IMG/VR virus record: IMGVR_UViG_3300031669_000291
Location: 1 to 20,675 of that record
Strand: one strand, 5' to 3'
Length of the DNA: 20,675 bases
Source: a virus
Shown: positions 1 through 7,804 of the stretch, piece after piece
How the letters are laid out: each line of letters starts with the position of its first letter
Position numbering within the stretch: the stretch's first letter is position 1
Made by a program: the position numbers and the translations under genes
Notes under the pieces: generated by a model
The model's input: only the letters and a program-made list of their open reading frames with translations
Database searches by the model: none
What the model was told of the DNA's origin: nothing

Positions 1-2673
1 AAAGAAAAGTGTGTCGGCCTTGAAAAAAAATATGATCGATTCAGTAATATTTTTAAAGATGACTTTTATGTAGAATTCCAGGGTCACGTGCAAGAAGGCC
101 AAGAGAAGGTTAACAGGGCCTTTTATGATCGGTTGAGGGATAGGGGCGGTTTTCAACATGTGGTTACAAATGATTGCCACTATGTGCTTCCAGAACATGC
201 CAAGATTCAAACCCTTTTGAAGGGGATGGCCTATAAGAATACGGATGCGGGGCAGAGCTATACTTCTTGTGATTCTTTGTGGCTTAAGACAGCGGGGGAT
301 ATTTGGGATACTTTTAGAGAAAGTCATTCCTATTTGCCAGGTAGATTCGTATTAGATGGAATGAAAAACACAGAGGCGATTCTTGAGAAGGTAAAGGATT
401 TTAGATTACCCACCAAGAAATATTTGCCAATCTTCATGAAGGACTCTAGGGATACTTTTAACAGGCTCTCTGTGGGGCTTTTGAAAAAGTTTTTAGATGG
501 GGGAAAACTTTATGCCACGAAAGAAGAGTATACCGAAAGATTTAAGAAAGAATATAAGGTCATCGTTAAATATGGCCTGCAGGATTATTTCCTTATCGTT
601 TGGGATATTGTGCGTTTCGCTAATAACAACGGGATTTATATAGGACTTGGGCGCGGCTCTTCGACCGGGTGTCTTATTAGTTACCTTCTCGGGATTGTTC
701 GGGTTGATCCTCTTAGATACGATCTTATTTTCGAAAGATTTTTAAACGAAGCAAGATGCGAACAGGGCGAACTGGCCGACATAGATCTTGATGTGGAATC
801 TGACAGAAGAGATGAAATCAAACAATATATTTTTAAAAAGTATGGTAGGGAAAACGTATGTGAGATAGGGACATACGGAAGGATGAAGTTAAAAACTTCA
901 TTAATCGACATTGGTAAAGCCCTAGGGGTTGTGACCCAGAGAGAAATTTTAGATATCACCACGAAGTTGGATCTTAGCAGAGACGGTAAAGATTCTTTAG
1001 AGGCGGCCATTGATGCGTCACCAAAATTAAAAGAACATATGACGAACAATTTAGATTACGCCTTCGCGGTAGAAGAGATTACTGGCCAGATAAAGTCTCA
1101 GTCAATCCATCCGGCTGGAATGGTAATAGCACCCTATCCAGTACATCTGATTACACCGATTAAAACTCAGAGGGATAAAGATAGTGATGAAAGAGTAATC
1201 ACCACTCAGGCAGATGATAAGAGCATAACCCGTCAGGGGCTTATGAAGATGGATATCCTAGGTCTTAAAGAATACGACATTATCAGATTTATAATTGAAA
1301 ACGCAGGTCTGGAATTCAAGTCAACTGACTATGTTGAAAAAATAATGGAATTAGAAGATAGAAAGCCGGACGAGAGAATCTGGAAGTTATTTCAAGAAGG
1401 GAAGTCAGAGGGGGTGTTCCAATTTTCTTCTGAGGGGTTACAGCAATTACTCATACAGATACAGCCAGGCAAGATAGAGGACCTCATCGCAGCGAACGCC
1501 TTGTACAGGCCAGGGTGCTTAGATAACGGTTGGCATATCCAATATTGCAATCGAAAACACGGTAAAGAAAAAGTTGAGTACATGCATGAGAGTGTCGCAG
1601 ATGTTTTGAAAGACACTTACGGAGTTTGTGCCTATCAGGAACAGTTCATAAGTATCATTAATAGGTTGGGCGATATTAGCCTTTCAGATTCAGACACGAT
1701 CCGTGCAGCCCTTGGGAAAAAAGATGAAGCCAAACTCAAGAGGTTTAGGAAGACTTTCATTAAGAATGCTGCGAAAAAGGTTGGCAGTGTAGACGGGGCC
1801 AGGCGGATCTGGGAACAGTTAGAAAAATCTAGTAATTATTCGTTCACAAAGTCTCATTCTGCCGTTTATTCAATCCTGGCCTATGTTTCCCAATTTTTTA
1901 AGGTATATCACCCGGTTGAATTTTGGACAGCTCATCTCGAATGGGACGTGAGAAAAAATAGGCGCGACGATATGCTGCGTCACAAAAAGGCGGCGAGAGA
2001 AATGGGTGTCATCTTTAAACCGCCCCATATAAATCAGTCCGGGGTGTCTTTCAGGATAGTGGAAAAAGCGCCAGTCTGGTCCTTCATGGGTCTCAAGGGG
2101 CTTGGCCCGAAGGCTGCGGTGGAAATTGAAAAGCATCAGCCCTACGAGGATTTTGAAGACTTCTACAAACGCGTGAATAAAAGCAAGGTGAAGTTTAATA
2201 ATATTGTTTCTTTGATCTACGTGGGGGCGTTTGATTCGATGGGTGATAGAAGGGAATTCCTTAAAGCCCTTTTTAAATTGAAAACGAAAAAGCCACCATC
2301 TTTAAAAGATGAAGCGATGATGATGCAGTTTTATGAAATCATGGGTTTTTTTGAGCAAGGTATAAAGGAGGCGAGAGAGGTCGATGATTGCATCACTCAG
2401 GTGGATTTAGAAAACGTCCTGGTAGGCGAACAGGTGAGGATCGGTGGGATGTTGGTAAACATTAGACGCATCAAGACAAAAACAGGTGAGCCGATGGGAT
2501 TTGGAACGGTGGTAGATGTAGATGAGTCAATTGATTTAACTTTTTTCCCAAAAACTTGGGCAAAATATCGTGGTTCAATTTCAGATGGAAAAATTCTAAA
2601 GGTTGACGGGGTGAAATCAGGTTGGGGTGGCAAGACGAATGCGGTTGAAGTAGAAAAGGTTGAAGAATTTTGA
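1..2673 (+). CDS. dnaE: DNA polymerase III alpha subunit (DnaE-type, C family), 5' end missing
   Basis: This is a replicative C-family DNA polymerase. The frame is open to the left edge, so the GTG at 88 is not the true start; the visible part is 890 codons. The end of the PHP domain is present, with TNDCHY (codons at about 166-183) keeping the Asp and His that serve as metal ligands in proofreading PHP domains. The palm has GLGRGSSTG and the catalytic motif ADIDLD (Asp codons at 778 and 784), and the third acidic residue lies in KMDILGL (Asp at 1252). The fingers show GVFQFSSEG, ALYRPG, YGVCAYQEQ and FTKSHSAVYS. A helix-hairpin-helix (GLKGLGPKAA, near 2086-2115) and an OB-fold domain (about 2420-2640) follow. 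There is no long region beyond the OB fold for clamp-loader tau contact, so the enzyme may work without host tau. This last point is inference. The stop codon lies inside the repeated promoter-like element at 2666-2702. Confidence 0.95.
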   Translation, partial: KEKCVGLEKKYDRFSNIFKDDFYVEFQGHVQEGQEKVNRAFYDRLRDRGGFQHVVTNDCHYVLPEHAKIQTLLKGMAYKNTDAGQSYTSCDSLWLKTAGDIWDTFRESHSYLPGRFVLDGMKNTEAILEKVKDFRLPTKKYLPIFMKDSRDTFNRLSVGLLKKFLDGGKLYATKEEYTERFKKEYKVIVKYGLQDYFLIVWDIVRFANNNGIYIGLGRGSSTGCLISYLLGIVRVDPLRYDLIFERFLNEARCEQGELADIDLDVESDRRDEIKQYIFKKYGRENVCEIGTYGRMKLKTSLIDIGKALGVVTQREILDITTKLDLSRDGKDSLEAAIDASPKLKEHMTNNLDYAFAVEEITGQIKSQSIHPAGMVIAPYPVHLITPIKTQRDKDSDERVITTQADDKSITRQGLMKMDILGLKEYDIIRFIIENAGLEFKSTDYVEKIMELEDRKPDERIWKLFQEGKSEGVFQFSSEGLQQLLIQIQPGKIEDLIAANALYRPGCLDNGWHIQYCNRKHGKEKVEYMHESVADVLKDTYGVCAYQEQFISIINRLGDISLSDSDTIRAALGKKDEAKLKRFRKTFIKNAAKKVGSVDGARRIWEQLEKSSNYSFTKSHSAVYSILAYVSQFFKVYHPVEFWTAHLEWDVRKNRRDDMLRHKKAAREMGVIFKPPHINQSGVSFRIVEKAPVWSFMGLKGLGPKAAVEIEKHQPYEDFEDFYKRVNKSKVKFNNIVSLIYVGAFDSMGDRREFLKALFKLKTKKPPSLKDEAMMMQFYEIMGFFEQGIKEAREVDDCITQVDLENVLVGEQVRIGGMLVNIRRIKTKTGEPMGFGTVVDVDESIDLTFFPKTWAKYRGSISDGKILKVDGVKSGWGGKTNAVEVEKVEEF

Positions 2674-2702
2674 CCAGAAATTTTGGTTTTGTCGTAAATA
2701 TA
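2666..2702 (+). promoter_or_regulatory. Promoter-like 37-bp element, copy 1
   Basis: The element matches 31 of 37 positions with the sequence at 14736-14772. Shared blocks are AATTTTGACC, AAATT and GTTTTGTCGTA followed by an ATATA end. TTGACC resembles a -35 box, and TAAATA (2695-2700), 19 bases later, resembles a -10 or T4-late-type box. The GTG start of the next gene lies only seven bases after this box, which would give a leaderless transcript. It overlaps the polymerase stop codon. The promoter role is inferred from conservation and position only. Confidence 0.55.
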
Positions 2703-2706
2703 ATAT

Positions 2707-3147
2707 GTGAAAGATCTTACGTATGAAATTAAGGGCCTTGTGCCTGACCCGGTGGTTGTAGCTCTAAAAGATGAGTTGACGATTACAGAGGATATCGATG
2801 GAGAAGTGGACGAGGCGTCAGCCAGGTTCGGTTATTATGCGGTACTAGCTGAGAAGGCTGAGGCGAGATATGAAAAATTAAAGTTGGGGTTCAATCTTTG
2901 GGAATCAGATATTAAGGTCAGGAAAGACGAGCAGAGCGCCCTAGATAAAGAGAAGAAACTGACAGAGGCTCAAATGGGGGCTCATGTGATGTCTCAACCC
3001 AAATTCAAAGCATATCAATTGAAATTAATAGAGTTGAAAGAACAGAAGAATGTCATGAAGGCGATCTCAAAAGCTTTCGATAAAAAATCGGATTTGATTC
3101 AAACAAAGGCCTGCAATCGAAGGATAGAAGCGAAGGCCAACAAATAG
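2707..3147 (+). CDS. Small helical phage protein, possible recombination mediator
   Basis: The 146-residue product is rich in charged and helix-forming residues, with no membrane segment and no catalytic motif I can identify. Residues 35-140 look like a long two- or three-helix bundle or coiled coil. A Lys-Leu-Thr-Glu-Ala pattern followed by QPKFKAYQLKLIELKEQ resembles a family of small phage proteins found beside single-strand-binding and recombinase genes. Its place just before the SSB, RecA/UvsX and gp46/gp47-like genes makes a UvsY-like loading role possible, but this is inference from context and general helical character, not a clear match. The GTG start has no Shine-Dalgarno site. It sits directly behind the promoter-like element, so translation may be leaderless; an alternative is a downstream GTG at 2740. 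Confidence 0.6.
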   Translation: MKDLTYEIKGLVPDPVVVALKDELTITEDIDGEVDEASARFGYYAVLAEKAEARYEKLKLGFNLWESDIKVRKDEQSALDKEKKLTEAQMGAHVMSQPKFKAYQLKLIELKEQKNVMKAISKAFDKKSDLIQTKACNRRIEAKANK

Positions 3148-3163
3148 AAAAGTGGGGGCTATT

Positions 3164-3952
3164 TTGGAAACTCATTCAGTTATCGTGGTTGGCACGAAGA
3201 CCACCGTAAAAAAAGAAAAAAAAACAGACGCTCTTAGATTGAGGGATTCTGCCAGGAAGTTCTATGGAGAGATGCAAACATCGTGGCTTCTTTTTGCTAA
3301 GGCGATAATGGAGATTCGAGATTCGCGGGCGTATAAGGATTTTGATAAAAAAAGCTTCCAGCAGTTCTGTATAGACGAATATCCATCAATGCATTTTACC
3401 ACGATTATGAAAACAATTAAGGTCGCGGAGTTGTGGGGTAAAGATCTGGAGATGAAGCTTGAGAAGGATGAAGCGTATCAGTTGCCAGCGTATGAATCAT
3501 GTTACACGTTGTTGAACGCCAAAGACGACATCCCATCGCCAGAATTCCAGAGGCTTCGGAAAAACATTCTTGAAGGCAAGCTCAGTTATTACGCTCTCAG
3601 AGATAAGTTGAAGGATGTGGTGACTGCCAAGAAAAGGCGTAAGGTTGAATTTAAGTCAGAAGAACAAATCGAAGAAGAACTCGCGGCCTCTTTAAAAGAG
3701 GAATTTGGTGAAGAAGAATTTGAGATACTCGAAGACGATGTATCGCCAGGCGGTGAGGTTGAAAAGTCAAAAGCGTTGTGTGTCCAGTTGAAATCAAGAG
3801 TGGATTATATTTCTGACAATTTACCAACCCTTCTTGGCCTAATAGAAACGAATCCTGATTTATTAACCACCGATATTGTTGAGTTGGCTAGAAGCGTAGA
3901 GGATTTGGCTTCAAAATCAGATAATTTTTTAACCAGTCTGGAAAAACTTTAG
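3164..3952 (+). CDS. Hypothetical protein in the recombination cluster
   Basis: I do not recognise a named family. The frame extends back to a GTG at 3152, but I favour the TTG at 3164, giving 262 residues, because GGGGG sits five bases before it. The N-terminal half, about residues 25-130, has well-spaced helices (WLLFAKAIMEIRDSRAY, then QQFCIDEY and TTIMKTIKVAE) that look like a helix-turn-helix or small DNA-binding domain. The middle is strongly acidic (EEQIEEELAASLKEEFGEEE), and the C-terminus is a predicted helical pair. It lies nine bases before the SSB gene, so the two are probably co-transcribed, and a role as an SSB or DNA partner is possible but unproven. Confidence 0.7.
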   Translation: METHSVIVVGTKTTVKKEKKTDALRLRDSARKFYGEMQTSWLLFAKAIMEIRDSRAYKDFDKKSFQQFCIDEYPSMHFTTIMKTIKVAELWGKDLEMKLEKDEAYQLPAYESCYTLLNAKDDIPSPEFQRLRKNILEGKLSYYALRDKLKDVVTAKKRRKVEFKSEEQIEEELAASLKEEFGEEEFEILEDDVSPGGEVEKSKALCVQLKSRVDYISDNLPTLLGLIETNPDLLTTDIVELARSVEDLASKSDNFLTSLEKL

Positions 3953-3961
3953 GAGAAAGTA

Positions 3962-4903
3962 ATGGGCAAGGTATTAGAGAAGTTAAAGAAAGAAGTCGAG
4001 AGAATAGAGGCGAAAGAGAAGAGTAGAGGTGATTATACCAAGGTTGATTGGTTCAAGCCCGAGAAGGGTGACAATATCATTAGGGTTCTGCCTCACTGGT
4101 CAAAACCAGATGATTCATTATTCTACAAAACCATAAACATTCATTACGGCTTGCCCATCTCTCGCGATGGTAAAACATATAAGATTCCGGCCCGATGTTT
4201 AAGAGACTTAAATGAAGACTGCCCCCTTTGCGATGAGTATGAAAAACTTGGGAAGGGCGAAGGTAAAGACTTAAGAAGCAGTGAAAGAGCCATCTTCAAC
4301 ATTATTGATTTTAAAACGCAGACGGTGAAGCCATGGCAATGCCCAGAGACGGTTTATAAATATATATTCGCGATGTCCACCGAGATGGACGAGGACACGT
4401 GGGATCTAAAAACTGGCCGGAACTGGAAAATCAGGAAGAAGGTCGATCCATCAAAGCCTCCACAATTTGGTACTAAGTATGAAGTTTTCCCAGATATGAA
4501 GCAATCGGCAGTGCCTAAGAAATTACTTGGATTGACTGAGGATTTACCGGATCTCGATGGTGTGTATTGTGAGAATCATCGTGAGGCGATGCTTGATTTG
4601 TTGGGCTTAGAGGAAAAGTCAGAGGACGTGGATGACGATAATGAAAAAGAAGAAGTGTTCACAGAAAAACCAGTAAAAAAGCATAAGAAAAAGGCCAAGG
4701 CCGAAGTTGATGAAGAAGACGAAGACGAAGAAGAAAATGATGAAGAAGTGTTCACAGAAAAACCAGTAAAAAAGCATAAGAAAAAGGCCAAGGCCGAAGT
4801 TGATGAAGAAGACGAAGAAGAGGGTGAGGATGACAACATCGTTGCAAGCGTAAAGATAGAGGATAAAGAACTAGAGGATGAACTGAGAAGGCTTGGGGTA
4901 TAG
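3962..4903 (+). CDS. Single-stranded DNA-binding protein, T4 gp32-like, with duplicated charged tail
   Basis: This protein would coat single-stranded DNA and recruit replication and recombination partners. The core (about residues 25-215) shows the gp32-type order: VDWFKPEKGDNIIRVLPHW, then HYGL, then C-x7-CPLC, then VYKYIFAMS and a beta-rich end. His61, Cys79, Cys87 and Cys90 fit the His-Cys3 zinc site of gp32 closely in both spacing and position. After the core comes an acidic tail of about 90 residues, as expected for a partner-binding SSB tail, but it carries two copies of a Lys-rich/acidic unit (EEVFTEKPVKKHKKKAKAE plus an acidic run). A clear AGGAG-type site lies just before the ATG. 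It is followed directly by a small gene and then the recombinase. Confidence 0.88.
   Translation: MGKVLEKLKKEVERIEAKEKSRGDYTKVDWFKPEKGDNIIRVLPHWSKPDDSLFYKTINIHYGLPISRDGKTYKIPARCLRDLNEDCPLCDEYEKLGKGEGKDLRSSERAIFNIIDFKTQTVKPWQCPETVYKYIFAMSTEMDEDTWDLKTGRNWKIRKKVDPSKPPQFGTKYEVFPDMKQSAVPKKLLGLTEDLPDLDGVYCENHREAMLDLLGLEEKSEDVDDDNEKEEVFTEKPVKKHKKKAKAEVDEEDEDEEENDEEVFTEKPVKKHKKKAKAEVDEEDEEEGEDDNIVASVKIEDKELEDELRRLGV
4649..4725 (+). repeat. 77-bp perfect direct repeat, copy 1 (inside SSB tail)
   Basis: This copy is identical to 4742-4818 over all 77 bases, at an offset of 93 bases (31 codons), so the frame is kept. It encodes EEVFTEKPVKKHKKKAKAE plus the start of an acidic run. Confidence 0.95.
4742..4818 (+). 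repeat. 77-bp perfect direct repeat, copy 2 (inside SSB tail)
   Basis: This is the second copy of the repeat at 4649-4725. A 16-base acidic-codon linker separates the two. The copies diverge at 4726 (C) versus 4819 (A). Confidence 0.95.
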
Positions 4904-4904
4904 G

Positions 4905-5093
4905 TTGGAAAACGACAGAGTGAACTATAGCTTCAGCGTAAAGATTAACATGGGTAATTACGAATCCTGTTCTATTGGCGCGTCTTTATCCTCAGATGTA
5001 AAAAAAGGCGAATCTATAAGTCAGGCATTAGAACGAGTGTCTGAGATTGTAGAAAAGGAAGTTGATAGGCGCAGGGAAACGGTGAAAGAATGA
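4905..5093 (+). CDS. Small hypothetical protein between SSB and recombinase genes
   Basis: The product is about 62 residues from a TTG start with GGGG six bases upstream. A longer start at 4893 and a shorter GTG at 4920 are possible. The N-terminal part alternates polar and hydrophobic residues (YSFSVKINMGNYESCSIGAS), suggesting two beta strands. A single helix rich in Glu and Arg follows (ISQALERVSEIVEKEVDRRRE). The start lies at the SSB stop codon and the end overlaps the recombinase start by four bases (ATGA), so it is translationally coupled to both. This points to a helper role in the same pathway, but I do not recognise the function. Confidence 0.65.
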   Translation: MENDRVNYSFSVKINMGNYESCSIGASLSSDVKKGESISQALERVSEIVEKEVDRRRETVKE

Positions 5094-6571
5094 CAATCGC
5101 GACCGAGACGGGGAAAAAATTCACAAGACGTGGCAGAAAAAAGACAGAAAAGGCGGTCAAGGTTAAGGCTACGCCCGCATTCAAAGAAGTTGATGCAGAT
5201 TATTCCTCGTTCGTAAGAGAAGCGAGGAAGATGAAGAGCGATGCTATTATCTGTGGCTCAGATGAAGACGACCTGATTAGTGTAACCGATTGGATACCCG
5301 TTCCAGAATCTATCAGAGAGCTTATAGGCACACCAGGATTGCCTTGTGGCCTTATTACGATGGTATACGGAGAGCCGGATTGTTTGAGCGGAGATACTTT
5401 TATACCGTATAAGGTTTATTATAAAGGGCTTTGTCAGGATGCTACTGGGGGGACGCTTAAAAGTCTGTACCAAAGGTTCATTGATTTTGAAAGTGAGGAT
5501 CTTGATTTTTGTATTCCTTCTGTGGCCGGTGACGATAGTGTTTTCGTTAATAGGATAAAGGATGTCATTTATAGTGGGTATAAGAGTTGTTTTAAGATTA
5601 AAACCCTGTCCGGGTTTGAGCTAACTTCGACAGGTGATCATAGATTTTTTGTTGGGGGAGACAGAGAAACTTCATGGAGGGACCTAGATGAAACGAAATA
5701 TTCGCGGTTGGAGGAAATGTCCGTGGGTGATTCGGTGTACGTCTACGATGGGTCGAATATTGCGAAAGACACAATAGCATCTATTGAGCCAGCGGGCGAA
5801 ATGGATACATACGATATATCTTGCAAATCCCCGTTCAATAATTTTATCGCCAATGGGTTCGTAGTTCATAATTGCGGGAAGACTAGCCTGTGTAACGAGG
5901 CGTTGGCTGGGACGCAGAAAGAAGGGGGGCTAGCGATTCTTTTCCTTTCGGAATTAAAATACGATGAGAAACGTGCAGCGGCTCAGGGTGTGAGGTGTGA
6001 TGGAGGAGAGGGATCTCTGATCAAGTATCGTCCTAGAACAATCGAGCAGGTTGGCGATTATATCCACGAAGTTTCAAATATTATTAATAAGTCTGGAACG
6101 AAAAAGAAGGTTTGCATCGTTTGGGATTCGTTAGGCGCTACACCGTGTGAAAATGAATTGAATGCAGCTCGTACCGATTTCTCAATGGACGCAGCGAAGG
6201 CGATCACAGGTGTTCTTAGAAAAACGCAGGGCCTTATCAGAGACAAGAAGATTGCATTTGTGATGATAAATCAGGTCTACGATAAGACAGGCGTTACGTT
6301 TGGGAAAAAGACGACCACAAGGGGTGGAAAATCTCCAAGATATTACAGCGCCCTTCAGCTTAGTTTCGCTAAAATAGGGCGAATCCGTCCTCCAGGTGAA
6401 AAGTCTCCTGCACCGTTTTGTGGCATTAGAACCAAGATTGATGTTGAAAAAAACCATTTAGGGCAACCGTTTAAGTCGGCAGAGGTGCAAATTGATTGGA
6501 AGGGATTCGTTATTGATAGGAAGCCAGAGTATGCCCCAGAAGGACACTTCAATTCAGAAGTATCTGAATAA
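5090..6571 (+). CDS. RecA/UvsX-family recombinase interrupted by a mini-intein
   Basis: This is an ATP-dependent strand-exchange protein that would form filaments on SSB-cleared DNA. The 493-residue precursor consists of an N-extein (1-97), an intein (98-261) and a C-extein (262-493), so the spliced protein would be 329 residues. After removal of the intein the P-loop reads GEPDCGKTS, a normal Walker A. Further RecA features are a Glu in FLSELKYDEKRAA, the Walker B VCIVWDSLGA, MINQVYDKTGVTFG and a GGKSPRYYSALQL / KIDVEKNHLGQPF end. The N-terminus is short and very basic (KKFTRRGRKKTEK), unlike the usual RecA oligomerisation helix, so a phage RecA/UvsX relative is more likely than a bacterial RecA. 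The next gene starts inside its 3' end. Confidence 0.92.
   Translation: MTIATETGKKFTRRGRKKTEKAVKVKATPAFKEVDADYSSFVREARKMKSDAIICGSDEDDLISVTDWIPVPESIRELIGTPGLPCGLITMVYGEPDCLSGDTFIPYKVYYKGLCQDATGGTLKSLYQRFIDFESEDLDFCIPSVAGDDSVFVNRIKDVIYSGYKSCFKIKTLSGFELTSTGDHRFFVGGDRETSWRDLDETKYSRLEEMSVGDSVYVYDGSNIAKDTIASIEPAGEMDTYDISCKSPFNNFIANGFVVHNCGKTSLCNEALAGTQKEGGLAILFLSELKYDEKRAAAQGVRCDGGEGSLIKYRPRTIEQVGDYIHEVSNIINKSGTKKKVCIVWDSLGATPCENELNAARTDFSMDAAKAITGVLRKTQGLIRDKKIAFVMINQVYDKTGVTFGKKTTTRGGKSPRYYSALQLSFAKIGRIRPPGEKSPAPFCGIRTKIDVEKNHLGQPFKSAEVQIDWKGFVIDRKPEYAPEGHFNSEVSE
5381..5872 (+). mobile_element. Mini-intein (164 aa) in the recombinase P-loop
   Basis: This in-frame protein-splicing element begins with Cys (CLSGDTF, block A) and has a block B TSTGDHRFFV with the T-x-x-H signature. 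It ends YDIS...NNFIANGFVVHN followed by Cys, giving the canonical penultimate His, terminal Asn and +1 Cys. The stretch between blocks B and F is too short for a LAGLIDADG or HNH endonuclease, and none is seen, so it should splice but cannot spread by its own homing. The position usually occupied by a block F His before the NF pair is Asn here. Confidence 0.92.
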
Positions 6572-6797
6572 GCGGCAGCAAGAATTTGTTGGCCGTTTGC
6601 CCGTAACTCAATTGAGGATCGGGTTGGTGGGCCATACGTTTTTATCTGAAAATTTAGAGAGCAGCTTCCAAGAGGTAACGCCAGAATTCACAAGAGCTAC
6701 GGATATGCTTGAATGTCTTTTATTATCATTTATTCAACACGCAACCGATCCGGCTTCTCTTAGAGAAATGGAAGACAGTATTTATGGGGAAATCTAA
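6531..6797 (+). CDS. Hypothetical 88-aa protein overlapping the recombinase 3' end
   Basis: The ATG at 6531 has AGGAAG seven bases upstream, so I prefer it to the TTG at 6492. The gene overlaps the recombinase by 41 bases, and its stop overlaps the next ATG (TAATG). The product has a basic N-terminus (KYLNKRQQEF) and a helical C-terminal half (TDMLECLLLSFIQHA). I recognise no catalytic motif. The tight coupling suggests a small partner of the recombination proteins, but this is context only. Confidence 0.65.
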   Translation: MPQKDTSIQKYLNKRQQEFVGRLPVTQLRIGLVGHTFLSENLESSFQEVTPEFTRATDMLECLLLSFIQHATDPASLREMEDSIYGEI

Positions 6798-7804
6798 TGC
6801 GCATTTTAATGTATTCAGATTTGCATTTGAAAGAAGACCGCATTGACGATGCCAAGACTGTCTTAGACAGGATCGGTGAAATAGCTCAAGAGAATAAGGT
6901 ACAGATAATAGTTAATGGTGGGGATACGTTCAACACTAGGGGCGTGATCCGCACGCGATGTTTAAAAACCCTTTACGATGCATATAGAAAATGGCAGAGG
7001 AACGGGCTGAAGCAGTATATTTTGGTTGGTAATCACGATCAAGAGGACCGAGCAGGTCTTGTCCACCCGATGAAAATTTTCGAACAGTTTCCAGACTGGC
7101 ATGTGATTGATAAGCCAGAGAAGCTGGGCAATTTGGCATTCATACCTTATTGCGACCCGAAGAATATTAAGAAATTTATAAAGGGAATAGCAAAGCCGGG
7201 CGTTATTTGTTTTGTGCATCTTGGAATCCAAGGGGCCATGATGAATGATTTCGTAAAAGATTCGGAAGGTATCCCTGCCAATTGGTTTGTTGGATTCAAG
7301 GTTGTTTTCAGTGGGCACTACCACTATAGGCATAAGTTTAAAAATATCCAGTATATTGGCTCTCCGATGCAGCATAGCTTCGCGGAGATGGGGCAGGATA
7401 AGGGTGTTTTGATTTACGATAGTCTATTGAAAAAGATCGATTTCGTTTCAATAGAGGGCGTCCCGAGACATCATGAAATAAACGTGTATTGGCAGGACGG
7501 TAAGAAACAGTGGACGATTCCAAAGGGTATCTTAAAAATTGATCGCGTGAGGGTGAAAATACGGGGGGAGTCAGAACAAGTATTTGAAATAGATAAGGAT
7601 CTGCTAGAAAAAAAGTTTGATTGTTCGATGGTAAAAATTCATAGAGAGATTTTAGCGAAAACAGTCAGCAGAATGAACTTAGATCAAGATGAGATTTACG
7701 ATAAAAACAGATTGATGAAAAAATATGTGGATTTCGTAGATACCGACTTAAATAAGACTAGGGCGTTAGAAATTGGAACGGAGATAGTGAATGCCAGTGT
7801 TTGA
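6797..7804 (+). CDS. SbcD/Mre11-type nuclease subunit (T4 gp47-like)
   Basis: This metallophosphoesterase would form the nuclease half of a gp46/gp47 (SbcCD, Mre11-Rad50) complex that resects DNA ends for recombination. The five metal motifs are visible in order: DLHL (Asp8, His10), GGDTF (Asp43), VGNHD (Asn79-His80-Asp81), VHLG (His141) and SGHYHYRH (His174, His176). Residues from about 200 to 335 form the capping/partner-binding region. The 335-residue length fits the T4 gp47 family. The partner ATPase is at 8436, separated from it by two small genes. Confidence 0.92.
   Translation: MRILMYSDLHLKEDRIDDAKTVLDRIGEIAQENKVQIIVNGGDTFNTRGVIRTRCLKTLYDAYRKWQRNGLKQYILVGNHDQEDRAGLVHPMKIFEQFPDWHVIDKPEKLGNLAFIPYCDPKNIKKFIKGIAKPGVICFVHLGIQGAMMNDFVKDSEGIPANWFVGFKVVFSGHYHYRHKFKNIQYIGSPMQHSFAEMGQDKGVLIYDSLLKKIDFVSIEGVPRHHEINVYWQDGKKQWTIPKGILKIDRVRVKIRGESEQVFEIDKDLLEKKFDCSMVKIHREILAKTVSRMNLDQDEIYDKNRLMKKYVDFVDTDLNKTRALEIGTEIVNASV

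Noticed and set aside
4350-4370. TATAAATA, the T4 late promoter box, inside the SSB gene
   Set aside because: It lies deep in a clear coding region with no gene starting nearby, so it is most likely coincidence.
4576-4839. Minus-strand Ser-rich ORF
   Set aside because: It is the reverse of the Glu/Lys-rich repeat in the SSB tail; low-complexity shadow.
5500-5870. Homing endonuclease within the intein
   Set aside because: The region between the splicing blocks is too short, and no LAGLIDADG, HNH or GIY-YIG motif is visible.
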